Numbered from the stretch's first letter, positions 1 to 7,808 are shown. The stretch: DNA of 64,000 nucleotides from Microbacterium trichothecenolyticum (GCF_000956465.1 NZ_JYJA01000037.1:62001-126000), one strand, 5' to 3'. The notes: a model not told the origin generated them from the letters alone. Translations and numbers: made by a program.

Positions 1-967
1 CGGCGCGGCGGCGGTGCATCGTCTGCGTGATGCCCGCGGCGCGGGTGGCCCGACCGTGCTTCGGCGATCCCTTCTCCGGCCGCCAGCCGGTCACGAGCCG
101 GTTCTGCGCCGCGCTCAGGTCGTCCTGCAGTCGTGTCCGCTCGGCCTGCTCGCGGTCGTACAGCTGCTGCCAGCGCTCGCGCTCGGCCTCGCGCCCTTCG
201 CGGTAGGCGTCGAAGCCGCCGTACACGCGCGGACGGTCGTCCGGGGTCGGGTCGAGGTCGACGAACGTGTCGGCGACATCGGCGAGCAGCGCGCGATCGT
301 GGCTGACCACGATGACGCCTCCGGCCCGTGCGCGCAGCTGTGCGGTGAGGAAGTCGAGGCTCTCCCGATCGAGGTGGTTGGTCGGCTCGTCCAGCAGCAG
401 GAAGTCGTGGTCCGCGCCCAGCAGGCACGCGAGACGCACGCGATAGCGCTGCCCCACGGAGAGTTGCGCAAGCGGCCTCGTGCGGTCCGTCTCGGCCCCG
501 AGCGCTTCGAGCGCGACCTCGACGCGCCGCTCCGCGTCCCAGGCGTCCAGCGCGACGGCGCGGTCGAGCGCCTGCGCGTACGCGTCGGCAGCGGCGCCTG
601 TCGGGTGATCCGTGCTGAGGGCGACGGATGCCTCGTCCAGCGCATCGAGAGCCGCGAGGGCGTCCGCGATGGCCTCGGCCACCGCGTCGCCCACCGTGCG
701 GCGATCACCCTTCGGCATCTCCTGCTCGGCGAGCGCGAGGGTGCCCACGCGCGCGATGTCGCCCGCATCGGGCACGAGCAGGCCGGCGAGCAGGTGCAGC
801 AGCGTGGACTTGCCACGGCCGTTCTCGCCGACGATCGCGATGCGCGCGGCGGGCGTCACCACGAGGTCGACGTCGTTCAGGATCCGGTGACCCGCACGCG
901 AGAACGAGACGCGCGCGGCGGTGAGCTGCGCGCGGTCGCGCGCAGGAGTGCGGGTGAGGGAAGGCAT
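1..967 (-). CDS. ABC-F family ATPase, N-terminal part (3' end outside window)
   Basis: This reads from an ATG at 967 leftwards off the window edge, giving about 322 residues. The start MPSLTRTPARDR leads into an ABC domain with Walker A GENGRGKST (residues 47-55), an ABC signature LSVGQ and Walker B LLLDEPTNHLD. A long charged linker follows (GGFDAYREGREAERERW onwards). There are no membrane segments, which fits the ABC-F class of soluble ATPases that act on ribosomes as translation factors or antibiotic-resistance proteins. The second ABC domain would lie outside the window. The gene has a long GC-rich 5' leader with a short leader ORF, which favours a regulated resistance-type member. Subfamily and drug cannot be read from this fragment. 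Confidence 0.9.
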   Translation of the reverse strand, partial: MPSLTRTPARDRAQLTAARVSFSRAGHRILNDVDLVVTPAARIAIVGENGRGKSTLLHLLAGLLVPDAGDIARVGTLALAEQEMPKGDRRTVGDAVAEAIADALAALDALDEASVALSTDHPTGAAADAYAQALDRAVALDAWDAERRVEVALEALGAETDRTRPLAQLSVGQRYRVRLACLLGADHDFLLLDEPTNHLDRESLDFLTAQLRARAGGVIVVSHDRALLADVADTFVDLDPTPDDRPRVYGGFDAYREGREAERERWQQLYDREQAERTRLQDDLSAAQNRLVTGWRPEKGSPKHGRATRAAGITQTMHRRRA

Positions 968-1129
968 GTGGTGTGTCCACTTCCGAGACCGGGGCCTCTG
1001 CGGGCACGCTGGGCCCGTGGGCGCGCGCGTGCGGATGATCTGACGGGGCCCGGGAAGGGGCCGGATGCCGCAGGCACGCGTCGCTCGGATGACTCGACGA
1101 GCGACATGCGGGCGCGGCCGCACGTCGGA
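968..1129 (-). promoter_or_regulatory. Structured leader of the ABC-F gene, possible attenuator
   Basis: This is the 162-nt transcribed leader between the leader ORF and the ABC-F ATG. On the minus strand, CGCGTGC (1080-1074) can pair with GCACGCG (1032-1026), 7 bp. The same central segment can instead pair through GCACGC with GCGTGC (1009-1004), so the two pairings exclude each other. That layout is typical of ribosome-mediated attenuation upstream of ABC-F and other antibiotic-inducible genes. No clear T-tract terminator is visible, so control could act on translation instead. The regulatory role is inferred. Confidence 0.45.
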
Positions 1130-1153
1130 TCAGATGAAGAAGTGGAAATGCAC
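1130..1153 (-). CDS. Leader peptide ORF (MHFHFFI) before ABC-F gene
   Basis: A 7-codon ORF runs from a GTG at 1153 to a TGA, encoding MHFHFFI. It sits exactly 6 nt after a -10 box TATGCT (1165-1160), the same spacing seen at the starts of about 20 other genes in the window, so it probably begins at the transcript's 5' end. The peptide is almost wholly aromatic and histidine, as expected for a stalling leader rather than a functional protein. It is followed by a 162-nt structured leader and the ABC-F gene. Confidence 0.55.
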   Translation of the reverse strand: MHFHFFI

Positions 1154-1198
1154 GGCTCGAGCATAGCCGCCGCAGCTGGACACCGCCCGGGCACGAAC

Positions 1199-1204
1199 TA
1201 CGCT
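1199..1204 (+). promoter_or_regulatory. Leaderless -10 box of DUF2510 gene
   Basis: TACGCT lies 6 nt upstream of the ATG at 1211, with a possible CTGGAC -35 hexamer at 1176-1181 (17-nt spacer). The mRNA would begin at or next to the start codon. It is divergent from the ABC-F leader promoter at 1160-1165. Confidence 0.55.
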
Positions 1205-1210
1205 CGGACC

Positions 1211-1786
1211 ATGGCGACGCAGCCCGCACCGGGGTGGTACGAGGACGGCTCCGGCAAACAGCGCTGGTGGGACGGCACGCACTGGACCGACCAGTTCATC
1301 GACCTGCGCGAGCGCGACACCGAACTGCGAACGGATGCCGGACCCGCCGCATCCGGCCCGGCACAGGCAGGGTGGTACGACGACCAGCGCGGCCGCACAC
1401 GCTGGTGGGACGGCCGGCGCTGGACGAGCGAGGTGCGCTACAGCGGGCAGGAGCAGGACTTCACCGGCGTCGTGATCGATGGTCGGTGGATCCACTTCGG
1501 CGACCTGAGCCAGCCTGTGAGGGAGGTCGCGGCGTCCGCCGACTCGGGCGATGCGCTGCTTCGGCGCCCGGAGTTCACGAAGGCGGCGGTCGAGAGGCGG
1601 ATGTTCGGGCCGGCCGGCCCCATCACGCCGCGCACGCTCAACAGGGCGATCACGCGTGCAGCACCGCACCTCGTGATCGCGGGGCCGCAGCTATGGGTCT
1701 CGCCGTTCCCGGCGGCGCGCGATGCCGAGGCCCGCCGCTTCATCACCTGGGTGAACAGCAGCGCCGACCACTACCGTTACCGCTGA
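1211..1786 (+). CDS. DUF2510 domain protein with two tandem repeats
   Basis: A 191-residue protein that opens with two DUF2510 motifs, PGWYEDGSGKQRWWDGTHWTD (about residues 6-27) and AGWYDDQRGRTRWWDGRRWT (about 54-74). The remaining 110 residues are soluble-looking with no recognised domain (FTGVVIDGRWIHFGDLSQPV onward). DUF2510 is a short Trp-rich module common at the N-terminus of actinobacterial membrane or envelope proteins; here no membrane segment follows, which is unusual. The ATG at 1211 is preferred over the longer open frame because TACGCT lies 6 nt upstream. Function unknown. Confidence 0.8.
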   Translation: MATQPAPGWYEDGSGKQRWWDGTHWTDQFIDLRERDTELRTDAGPAASGPAQAGWYDDQRGRTRWWDGRRWTSEVRYSGQEQDFTGVVIDGRWIHFGDLSQPVREVAASADSGDALLRRPEFTKAAVERRMFGPAGPITPRTLNRAITRAAPHLVIAGPQLWVSPFPAARDAEARRFITWVNSSADHYRYR

Positions 1787-1793
1787 CGGGTCT

Positions 1794-2531
1794 TCAGTCG
1801 GGCAGCGCGAGCGGGAGTTCGCGCCCGTCGTCCCACGGCTCGGTCCAGCCGAGGCGGTCGAACAGCGCGTCGAGGACCATCCCGGTGAATCCCCACACCA
1901 GGTGCTCGCCGGTCGCATGCCGCACGAGGAATCCGGGGCCGCGCCACTCCTGCCCGCCGCGACGGATCACCGTGACCCCGCGGTTCGCCGGGCTGAGCAG
2001 ATCGGCGACGGGCGCACGGAAGACCTCGGCGGACTCCGCCTCGTCGACGACGCGGACCGGTGACGGATGCCGCCACCACGCCAGCACCGGAGTCACCACG
2101 TGCTGCGAGAAGGCGAGAGGGATGTCGACGAGCTCGCCCAGCACCTCGACGCCGGCGGGGTCGAGGCCGGTCTCCTCGCGCGCCTCGCGCAGCGCCGCGG
2201 CCACGGGGCCGTCGTCGCCCGGATCGAGACGGCCGCCGGGGAACGCGACCTGCCCCGGGTGCGCGCGCAGCGTCGTCGCGCGCGACAGGAGCAGCACGTC
2301 GAGGTCGCGCGACACGGCGTGGGCCTGCGCGTCGTGATCGCTGGGGAGCGTGTCGAGCACCCCGAAGAGCATGAGCACCGCCGCCGGGCGCGGATCGGCC
2401 GGTGAAGGCAGATCCACCAACGCGCCCGCTCCGGTCGCGGAATCGTCGGCGAGCGCGGCGAGCTGGGCACGCGCACCGAGGGCATGACCCCGGCGCGGCT
2501 CGCCGGTCTGCGGAGTCGACGGCTGCGGCAT
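1794..2531 (-). CDS. NUDIX hydrolase, CoA pyrophosphatase type
   Basis: A 245-residue cytosolic hydrolase. The stretch LLLSRATTLRAHPGQVAFPGG matches the extended signature of CoA pyrophosphatases (NudL/Pcd1 type) and runs straight into the NUDIX box, GGRLDPGDDGPVAAALREAREETG, with the metal-binding REAREE glutamates. Family members cleave CoA to 3',5'-ADP and 4'-phosphopantetheine. A leaderless promoter TAGCCT (2543-2538) sits 6 nt before the ATG. It converges with the DUF2510 gene, 7 bp apart. Substrate is inferred from the signature. Confidence 0.9.
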   Translation of the reverse strand: MPQPSTPQTGEPRRGHALGARAQLAALADDSATGAGALVDLPSPADPRPAAVLMLFGVLDTLPSDHDAQAHAVSRDLDVLLLSRATTLRAHPGQVAFPGGRLDPGDDGPVAAALREAREETGLDPAGVEVLGELVDIPLAFSQHVVTPVLAWWRHPSPVRVVDEAESAEVFRAPVADLLSPANRGVTVIRRGGQEWRGPGFLVRHATGEHLVWGFTGMVLDALFDRLGWTEPWDDGRELPLALPD

Positions 2532-2683
2532 CCGTTCAGGCTACGCCGCATCCTGGACACGCGGTCCCGGCTGACGGAACCGGCTGTTGACCGCCGCTCG
2601 GCCGTGCCGCTACGTTCGCCCCGTGGCGCACCGGCGCCATCGGGCGCACCGCGCCGCGTGTGCCTGCGCTGCTGGGGAGCCGC

Positions 2684-4318
2684 ATGATCACCGTCGAAGG
2701 CCTTCGGGCCCTGCACGTCTTCGCCGAGGTGCCCGACGCGGCCCTCGCCCACCTCGCCGGCGCGGTCGAGGACATCCGGCTCGTGACGGGCGAGTACTTC
2801 GCGCACGAAGGCGACACTCGGGCCCTCTTCGTCGTGGTCGAAGGGGTGGCCGAGATCACGAAAGTGGTGGGCGGCGAGGAGCGCGTCATCGGCACGCGCC
2901 GGCCGGGTCAGTTCTTCGGCGAAGTCCCGATGACCCTCAGCACGCCGTTCCCGGCGAGCGGCCGTGCCGGGGAGCCGACGCGCGTGCTCAAACTCGAGCC
3001 CGCCGTCTACTACTCGCTCGCCGCGGACGCGCCGTCGGTCCCCGACCGGGTCGCGGGGCTCGCGCGGCGGTACCTGGACTCGCTCCAGACGATGGCCGCC
3101 GAGCAGCACGAGTACGAGGTGCGGCTCATCCATCCGCGACGCAGCGCCCGCGCGCACCGCGTGATCGGGTTCCTCTCGCGCAACCAGGTCGACTTCGAAC
3201 GCGTGGACGTGGATGCCGCCGCCGACGCCCCGCACTACCCGCTGATCGAGCTCGCGAGCGGCGCGCGGTTCGAGAATCCGACGATGCGGCAGATCGCCGA
3301 GGCGGTCGGGCTCGATGTGACGCCCGCAGCCGACCGCTATGACGTCGTGATCCTGGGCGCCGGCCCCGCCGGTCTTACCGCCGCCGTGAACGCCGCAGCC
3401 GAGGGTCTGCGGACGCTTGTCGTGGAGACCTTCGCGCCCGGCGGCCAGGCGGGCACCTCGACGCGGATCGAGAACTACACCGGATTCCCGTTCGGCATCT
3501 CGGGCGACGACCTGGCAAGACGCGCCTTCACACAGGCGAAGCGGCTCGGCGCGGAGATCGTGGTCACGCGCACGGTCGAGGCACTGGACCCTGAGACGCG
3601 CGAGCTGACGCTCGACGGCGGCGACGTCGTGCGCGCCGAGGTCGTCATCCTCGCGACGGGCGTGGTGTGGCGCACGCTCCCGGTCGAGGGCGTGGAGCGG
3701 TTCCTCGGCAGCGGCGTCTACTACGGCGCCGCGCGCAGCGACTCGGCGGTGGCGCAGGGTGCGGACGTCTGCATCATCGGCGCCGGGAACTCGGCCGGGC
3801 AGGCGGCGCTGTTCTTCAGCAGGCACGCACGGTCGGTCACGATGCTCGTGCGCGGCGAATCGCTCGAGTCGAGCATGTCGCGCTACCTCATCGACCAGAT
3901 CGCGGCGATCCCTGCGATCCGCGTCGAGACCCGCAGCGAGGTGGTCGGACTGCACGGCGCCGATGCGCTCCGCGCCGCCGACATCGCCGACCGCCGCACG
4001 GGCGCCGTCGAGGAGCGCGACGTCGACGTGCTCTTCGTCATGATCGGGGCCGACGCCGAGACCGCGTGGCTGCCGGCTGAGATCGCGCGCGACGCGCGCG
4101 GGTTCGTGCTCACTGGGGCGGATGCGGCGGAATCGGGTTCGTGGCACCATGCGCGCCGCCCGTTCGCCCTCGAGACGACCGTGCCCGGCGTCTTCGCGAT
4201 CGGCGACGTGCGGTCCGGCTCGGTGAAGCGCGTCGTCGCGGGCGTCGGCGAGGGCGGCGCAGCGATCGCGTTCACGCACCAGTACCTCGCGCTCGGCGCG
4301 GCCGCACCGCGCGCCTGA
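2684..4318 (+). CDS. cNMP-binding / thioredoxin-reductase-like FAD oxidoreductase fusion
   Basis: A 544-residue three-part protein. Residues about 5-125 form a CRP-like cyclic-nucleotide-binding fold (RLVTGEYFAHEGD, GQFFGEVPMTLSTPFPA). Residues about 145-210 resemble a thioredoxin or glutaredoxin fold. Residues about 219-544 are a thioredoxin-reductase-like FAD/NAD(P) module with GAGPAG (225-230), GAGNSAG (366-372) and the C-terminal FAD motif AIGDVRSGSVKRV. The CxxC disulfide expected of TrxR is missing: the equivalent stretch is YGAARSDS. It may therefore reduce something other than a thioredoxin disulfide. The ATG at 2684 is chosen over the GTG at 2660 because GGGGAG lies just upstream. 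Confidence 0.85.
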   Translation: MITVEGLRALHVFAEVPDAALAHLAGAVEDIRLVTGEYFAHEGDTRALFVVVEGVAEITKVVGGEERVIGTRRPGQFFGEVPMTLSTPFPASGRAGEPTRVLKLEPAVYYSLAADAPSVPDRVAGLARRYLDSLQTMAAEQHEYEVRLIHPRRSARAHRVIGFLSRNQVDFERVDVDAAADAPHYPLIELASGARFENPTMRQIAEAVGLDVTPAADRYDVVILGAGPAGLTAAVNAAAEGLRTLVVETFAPGGQAGTSTRIENYTGFPFGISGDDLARRAFTQAKRLGAEIVVTRTVEALDPETRELTLDGGDVVRAEVVILATGVVWRTLPVEGVERFLGSGVYYGAARSDSAVAQGADVCIIGAGNSAGQAALFFSRHARSVTMLVRGESLESSMSRYLIDQIAAIPAIRVETRSEVVGLHGADALRAADIADRRTGAVEERDVDVLFVMIGADAETAWLPAEIARDARGFVLTGADAAESGSWHHARRPFALETTVPGVFAIGDVRSGSVKRVVAGVGEGGAAIAFTHQYLALGAAAPRA

Positions 4319-4321
4319 CTG

Positions 4322-4411
4322 CGCGCACAGGATCGGAGGCTTCGCCCGACGCGCCGGGTGGCGGCATCCGTCGCCGGCGTGTCTCCCCGAACTTCCGATT
4401 CTGCGCCCGCG
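4322..4411. repeat. Two-tier palindromic repeat, copy 1
   Basis: Outer arms GCACAGGATCGGAG and TTCCGATTCTGCGC are imperfect inverted repeats. They enclose inner arms GACGCGCCGG and CCGGCGTGTC around a GGCATCC-containing loop. It lies in the gap between two convergent genes. A near-identical element follows immediately and a third occurs at 59945-60043. It could act as a bidirectional terminator or be a REP-like element. Confidence 0.65.
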
Positions 4412-4423
4412 GTCGCACCCTCG

Positions 4424-4515
4424 CGGGCGCACAGGATCGGACGCCTCTCGCGACACGCCGGGTGGCAGCATCCGGGTCCCGGCGTGTCGTCGGACAGGTC
4501 CGATTCTGTGCTCGG
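4424..4515. repeat. Two-tier palindromic repeat, copy 2
   Basis: The outer arms are GCGCACAGGATCGGAC and GTCCGATTCTGTGC, and the inner arms CGACACGCCGGG and CCCGGCGTGTCG are perfect complements, with GCATCC in the loop. It is in tandem with copy 1 and ends a few bases before the stop of the aminopeptidase gene. The inner stem alone is strong enough to act as a terminator for either convergent gene. Confidence 0.65.
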
Positions 4516-4518
4516 GCG

Positions 4519-5841
4519 TCAGGCGCGGAAGTAGGTCTCTGCGACGCGGGCGAGGTCCCACAGGTCGCTCACGCCGGCGAGCTCGCGTGCCGAGTGCATG
4601 GAGAGGATCGGGATGCCGACGTCCACGGTGCGGATGCCGAGACGGGTCGCCGTGATCGGGCCGATCGTCGATCCGCACGGCACCGCGTTGTTCGAGACGA
4701 ACTCCTGGCTCGTGACGCCCGCCGCGGCGCACCAGCCGTTCCAGGCGGCCGCGCCGGCGGCATCCGTGGCGTACCGCTGGTTGGCGTTGATCTTCAGGAT
4801 CGGGCCGGAGCCGAGCACCGGCTGCACGACGGGGTCGTGCTTGTCGGGGTAGTTGGGGTGCACCGAGTGGCCCACGTCGCTCGAGACGCACCAGGACGCG
4901 GCGAGCGCACGCAGCTGCTGCTCGCGGTCGGCGCCCAGCGACAGCCACAGCCGCTCGAGCACGTCGGACAGGAACGGACCGGCCGCGCCCGACCGGGTGC
5001 CCGAGCCCACCTCCTCGTGGTCGAAGACGGCGAGCATAGCGATGTGGTCGGCGTCGTGCCCGTCGGCCGCGCGCTCGAGGGCGACGACCCCGGCGTGCAC
5101 GGACGCGAGGTCGTCGAGGCGGCCGGAGGCGAAGAAGACGTCGTCGCGTCCGAACGCCGCACCACGCGCGGCGTCGGCGGTGACGACGTCGTAGCCGCGG
5201 ACGCGCGCCGCGTCGACGCCGGCCTCGCGCGCGAGCTCGCCGAGGATGTCGGCGGACTCCGCCTCGCCGAGGCCCCACACCGGCTGGGTCTGCGACTGCT
5301 TGTCGAGCGCGAGGTGGTCGTTGACCTCGCGATCGAGGTGGATCGCAAGCTGCGGCAGCCGCAGCAGCGGACCGGTCGCGGCGAGCACGGCCGTGCCGTC
5401 GTCGAGCACGAGGCGACCCGCCAGCCGCAGTTCGCGATCGAGCCACGAGTTCAGGAGCGGGCCGCCGTAGATCTCGACGCCGGCCTGCAGCCAGCCGAGC
5501 TTGCCGGTGGTCGGCTTCGGCTTGAGCTTGAACCCCGGCGAGTCGCTGTGGGCGCCGAAGATGCGCACACCCGTCGACGCCGACGCACCCTTCGGCACGA
5601 CCCACGCGATCGCCGCGCCGTCGCGCACCACGACGTACTTCCCACCGGCGGGAGCCGGCCACCCGGCCGCCTCGTCGAGACGCGTGAACCCCGCGTCCTC
5701 GAGGCGGCTCGCGACCTCGGCAGCGGCGTGGAAGCTCGACGGCGACGCCGCCACGAACGCGGCGAGATCGTCCGCGTGCGCGAGGGCTGCGGGGCGGGCG
5801 GGAGCGATGGACGAGGGCACGGATGAGCCTCCTGTAGACAT
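4519..5841 (-). CDS. M18 family metalloaminopeptidase
   Basis: A 440-residue cytosolic M18 peptidase (aspartyl aminopeptidase / ApeB-PepB type). Metal-ligand motifs are present: GAHSDSPGF (His98, Asp100), DHEEVGSGT with the catalytic/ligand glutamates, and ILSMHSARE near the C-terminus with the last histidine. GSTIGPI and the length (family about 430-480) also fit. The enzyme removes N-terminal residues, typically acidic ones, from peptides. It stands alone, with a repeat-filled convergent gap at its 3' end. Confidence 0.93.
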   Translation of the reverse strand: MSTGGSSVPSSIAPARPAALAHADDLAAFVAASPSSFHAAAEVASRLEDAGFTRLDEAAGWPAPAGGKYVVVRDGAAIAWVVPKGASASTGVRIFGAHSDSPGFKLKPKPTTGKLGWLQAGVEIYGGPLLNSWLDRELRLAGRLVLDDGTAVLAATGPLLRLPQLAIHLDREVNDHLALDKQSQTQPVWGLGEAESADILGELAREAGVDAARVRGYDVVTADAARGAAFGRDDVFFASGRLDDLASVHAGVVALERAADGHDADHIAMLAVFDHEEVGSGTRSGAAGPFLSDVLERLWLSLGADREQQLRALAASWCVSSDVGHSVHPNYPDKHDPVVQPVLGSGPILKINANQRYATDAAGAAAWNGWCAAAGVTSQEFVSNNAVPCGSTIGPITATRLGIRTVDVGIPILSMHSARELAGVSDLWDLARVAETYFRA

Positions 5842-5908
5842 GCGGCGGGTGCTTCGATCGTAGTTCGGAGGACCTTCCCAGGGCGCCCAGGGAGCGGGAT
5901 CTGAGCTC

Positions 5909-5958
5909 TTGACCTGGCCTTTTCAGACTTTGCGCTCACATGTAACGTTCAGGTAACG
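5909..5958 (+). promoter_or_regulatory. Candidate promoter region with GTAACG direct repeat
   Basis: A possible -35 TTGACC lies at 5909-5914. Downstream are two identical GTAACG hexamers at 5942-5947 and 5953-5958, exactly 11 bp apart, one helical turn. Direct half-sites in this phase are typical of OmpR/PhoB-family regulators; MtrA sites before cell-wall hydrolase genes look similar. No clear -10 could be assigned. The regulator is inferred. Confidence 0.45.
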
Positions 5959-6067
5959 CACCGGAAGCGTCCAGAAAGGCCCGGGAGACTCGGGGACTTG
6001 TGCCCGCCCGAACGGTCACGACGCGCCGCCCGATGGCGCATTTCGCTGATACGGAACCCGGTCTTAT

Positions 6068-7054
6068 ATGCGCTCCCACACGTCTCTTCTGCCCGCACGT
6101 CGCACCGTCCGCCGCGCCGAACGCCGCCTCCGCCGCCGCCCGGTGCTGGTCGCCGCGACGCTCGCAGTAGGCGTGCTGGCCACCGCCGCGTTCAGCACGG
6201 CGACCCCCGCGTCGCAAGCCGAGGCGTCCGGCGCGCTCACGAATTTCGCGCTGGCGTCGTACTCCACCGCCTCCGTCAAGGCCGAGGCTGCCGCAACTCC
6301 GAGCGCCTTCGAGAAGACGGTCGCCGACGCGGACGCAGCGGTGACCGCCGCGACCACCGTCGCCGCCGACATCGCCACGTCGGGCCTCGACGTCGGCACG
6401 CCCGACACGACCGTCGACACCTCGGAGCTCGAGGGTGCCGTCGCTCAGCTGAAGCGCGCGCAGTCGCTCCCGGCCGAGTACACGACGGAGGTCACGGATG
6501 CGGTGACCACCCTGACCGCGTCGGTCAACGAGCAGGCGCAGGGCCTGCGCGGCAAGCTCGACGCCGCGATCGCGCTCAAGGCGCAGCGGGAGGCGGAGGA
6601 GAAGGCCCGCAAGGAGGCTGAAGCCGCCGCAGCCGCCAAGGCCGCCGAGGAAGCCGCCGCCGCGGCCGCCGCGAAGAAGTCGTCGGCGCCGCGTTCGTCC
6701 GGCGGCGGCGCGCCGGTGTTCGCCACCGGCGGCGCCGTGGGCGGCACCAGTCCTGCCGACGCCCAGGCGACCGCCCGATCGATGCTCGGAGGCTACGGCT
6801 GGGGCGACGACCAGTTCGGCTGCCTCGTGTCGCTGTGGAACAAGGAGTCGGGCTGGAACTACCAGGCCTACAACCGCTCGAGCGGCGCCTACGGCATCCC
6901 GCAGGCTCTTCCCGGCAGCAAGATGGGCAGCGCCGGTGCCGACTGGCAGACCAACCCGGCGACGCAGATCGCCTGGGGTCTCGGCTACATCTCGGGCCGC
7001 TACGGCAGCCCCTGCGGCGCGTGGAGCCACTCGCAGTCGACCGGTTGGTACTGA
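6068..7054 (+). CDS. Secreted transglycosylase-like protein with coiled-coil linker
   Basis: A 328-residue exported protein. An Arg-rich n-region and the hydrophobic stretch VLVAATLAVGVLATAAFSTA (about residues 28-47) form a signal peptide. An Ala-rich domain and a charged coiled-coil (QREAEEKARKEAEAAAAAKA, about 178-197) lead to a C-terminal SLT-like domain of about 90 residues: CLVSLWNKESGWNYQAYNRS and YGIPQALPGSKM, with Glu in NKESGW as the likely catalytic acid. Such proteins cleave or remodel peptidoglycan. Two C-terminal-domain cysteines could form a disulfide. No Shine-Dalgarno is visible. GTAACG repeats upstream suggest control by a cell-wall regulator. Confidence 0.82.
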   Translation: MRSHTSLLPARRTVRRAERRLRRRPVLVAATLAVGVLATAAFSTATPASQAEASGALTNFALASYSTASVKAEAAATPSAFEKTVADADAAVTAATTVAADIATSGLDVGTPDTTVDTSELEGAVAQLKRAQSLPAEYTTEVTDAVTTLTASVNEQAQGLRGKLDAAIALKAQREAEEKARKEAEAAAAAKAAEEAAAAAAAKKSSAPRSSGGGAPVFATGGAVGGTSPADAQATARSMLGGYGWGDDQFGCLVSLWNKESGWNYQAYNRSSGAYGIPQALPGSKMGSAGADWQTNPATQIAWGLGYISGRYGSPCGAWSHSQSTGWY

Positions 7055-7103
7055 TCAACGCCGCGAAGCTCATAGGCGATCCATAGCGCTCGCCTGACAG
7101 CCT

Positions 7104-7142
7104 CGAAGAGGGCACGTCCAGACTGTGGACGTGCCCTCTTCG
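7104..7142. terminator. Perfect 17-bp hairpin
   Basis: The arms 7104-7120 and 7126-7142 are perfectly complementary (17 bp) around a 5-nt loop. The position, 50 nt after the transglycosylase stop, suggests a terminator, but there is no clean T-tract. The next gene's only plausible start codons (GTG 7125, GTG 7131) lie in the loop and 3' arm, so the hairpin may also control that gene. Confidence 0.7.
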
Positions 7143-7808
7143 TCATCTCCGCCGTCGCCCGGGCCGCGTCTGCTGTACGTCGAGGACGAGGCCGAGATCG
7201 CCGGCATCGTCGTCGAGATGCTCGGCGACGAGTACGACGTCGACCACGCGTCGACGGGCGAGGAGGGGCTGCGTCTTGCGCTCGGCCGCCGCTACGACGT
7301 GATCGTGGTTGATCGCCGCTTGCCCGGCATGTCGGGCGTCGAACTCGTCGGCGCCGTCCGCACGGCGCGCATCGCGACGCCCGCACTCATGCTCACGGCG
7401 CTCGGCGCGGTCGACGACCGCGTGACCGGGCTCGACGCCGGCGCCGACGACTACCTCATGAAGCCGTTCGACTTCGCCGAGCTGCGCGCCCGGCTGCGCG
7501 CGCTCCGCCGCGGGCGCGGAGCCGGCGATCGCCGCGAGCTCGGCGACTGGGTGTTCACCCCCGCCTCGCAGGCGCTCTACTCCCCCGCCGACGGCCGCAT
7601 CCCGCTCACGCAGGCCGAATCCGAGCTGCTGGAACTTCTGACCTCGAGCCCCGAGCACGTGTTCTCGCGCGACGAGATCCTCGCTCATGTGTTCCCCGGC
7701 GGCTCGGCCACCACGGTCGACACCTACGTGCACTACGTCCGCCGCAAGTCGACGCCCGAGATCATCGAGACCGTCCGCGCGCGCGGGTATCGCAGCGGGA
7801 CACCCTGA
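7125..7808 (+). CDS. OmpR-family response regulator
   Basis: A 227-residue two-component response regulator. The receiver domain has the acidic pair in YVEDEAE (Glu20, Asp21), phospho-acceptor Asp63 in IVVDRRLPGMSG, and the conserved Lys in DDYLMKPFDF. The C-terminal half is a winged helix (SRDEILAHVFPGGSATTVDTYVHYVRRK). The start is uncertain between GTG 7125 and GTG 7131; both lie inside a perfect hairpin and no SD is free. It overlaps the kinase gene by one base, so the two form a pair, and probably controls the electron-transfer genes downstream. Confidence 0.9.
   Translation: MDVPSSSSPPSPGPRLLYVEDEAEIAGIVVEMLGDEYDVDHASTGEEGLRLALGRRYDVIVVDRRLPGMSGVELVGAVRTARIATPALMLTALGAVDDRVTGLDAGADDYLMKPFDFAELRARLRALRRGRGAGDRRELGDWVFTPASQALYSPADGRIPLTQAESELLELLTSSPEHVFSRDEILAHVFPGGSATTVDTYVHYVRRKSTPEIIETVRARGYRSGTP

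Noticed and set aside
2093..5662. Very long open frame of 1189 codons on the minus strand
   Set aside because: Low-complexity Arg-rich antisense of the NUDIX, fusion oxidoreductase and aminopeptidase genes; an artefact of high GC.
5959..6067. c-di-AMP (ydaO) riboswitch before the transglycosylase gene
   Set aside because: GGGAGACTC and CCCGAAC elements are faintly similar, but the conserved core and pairing were not found.
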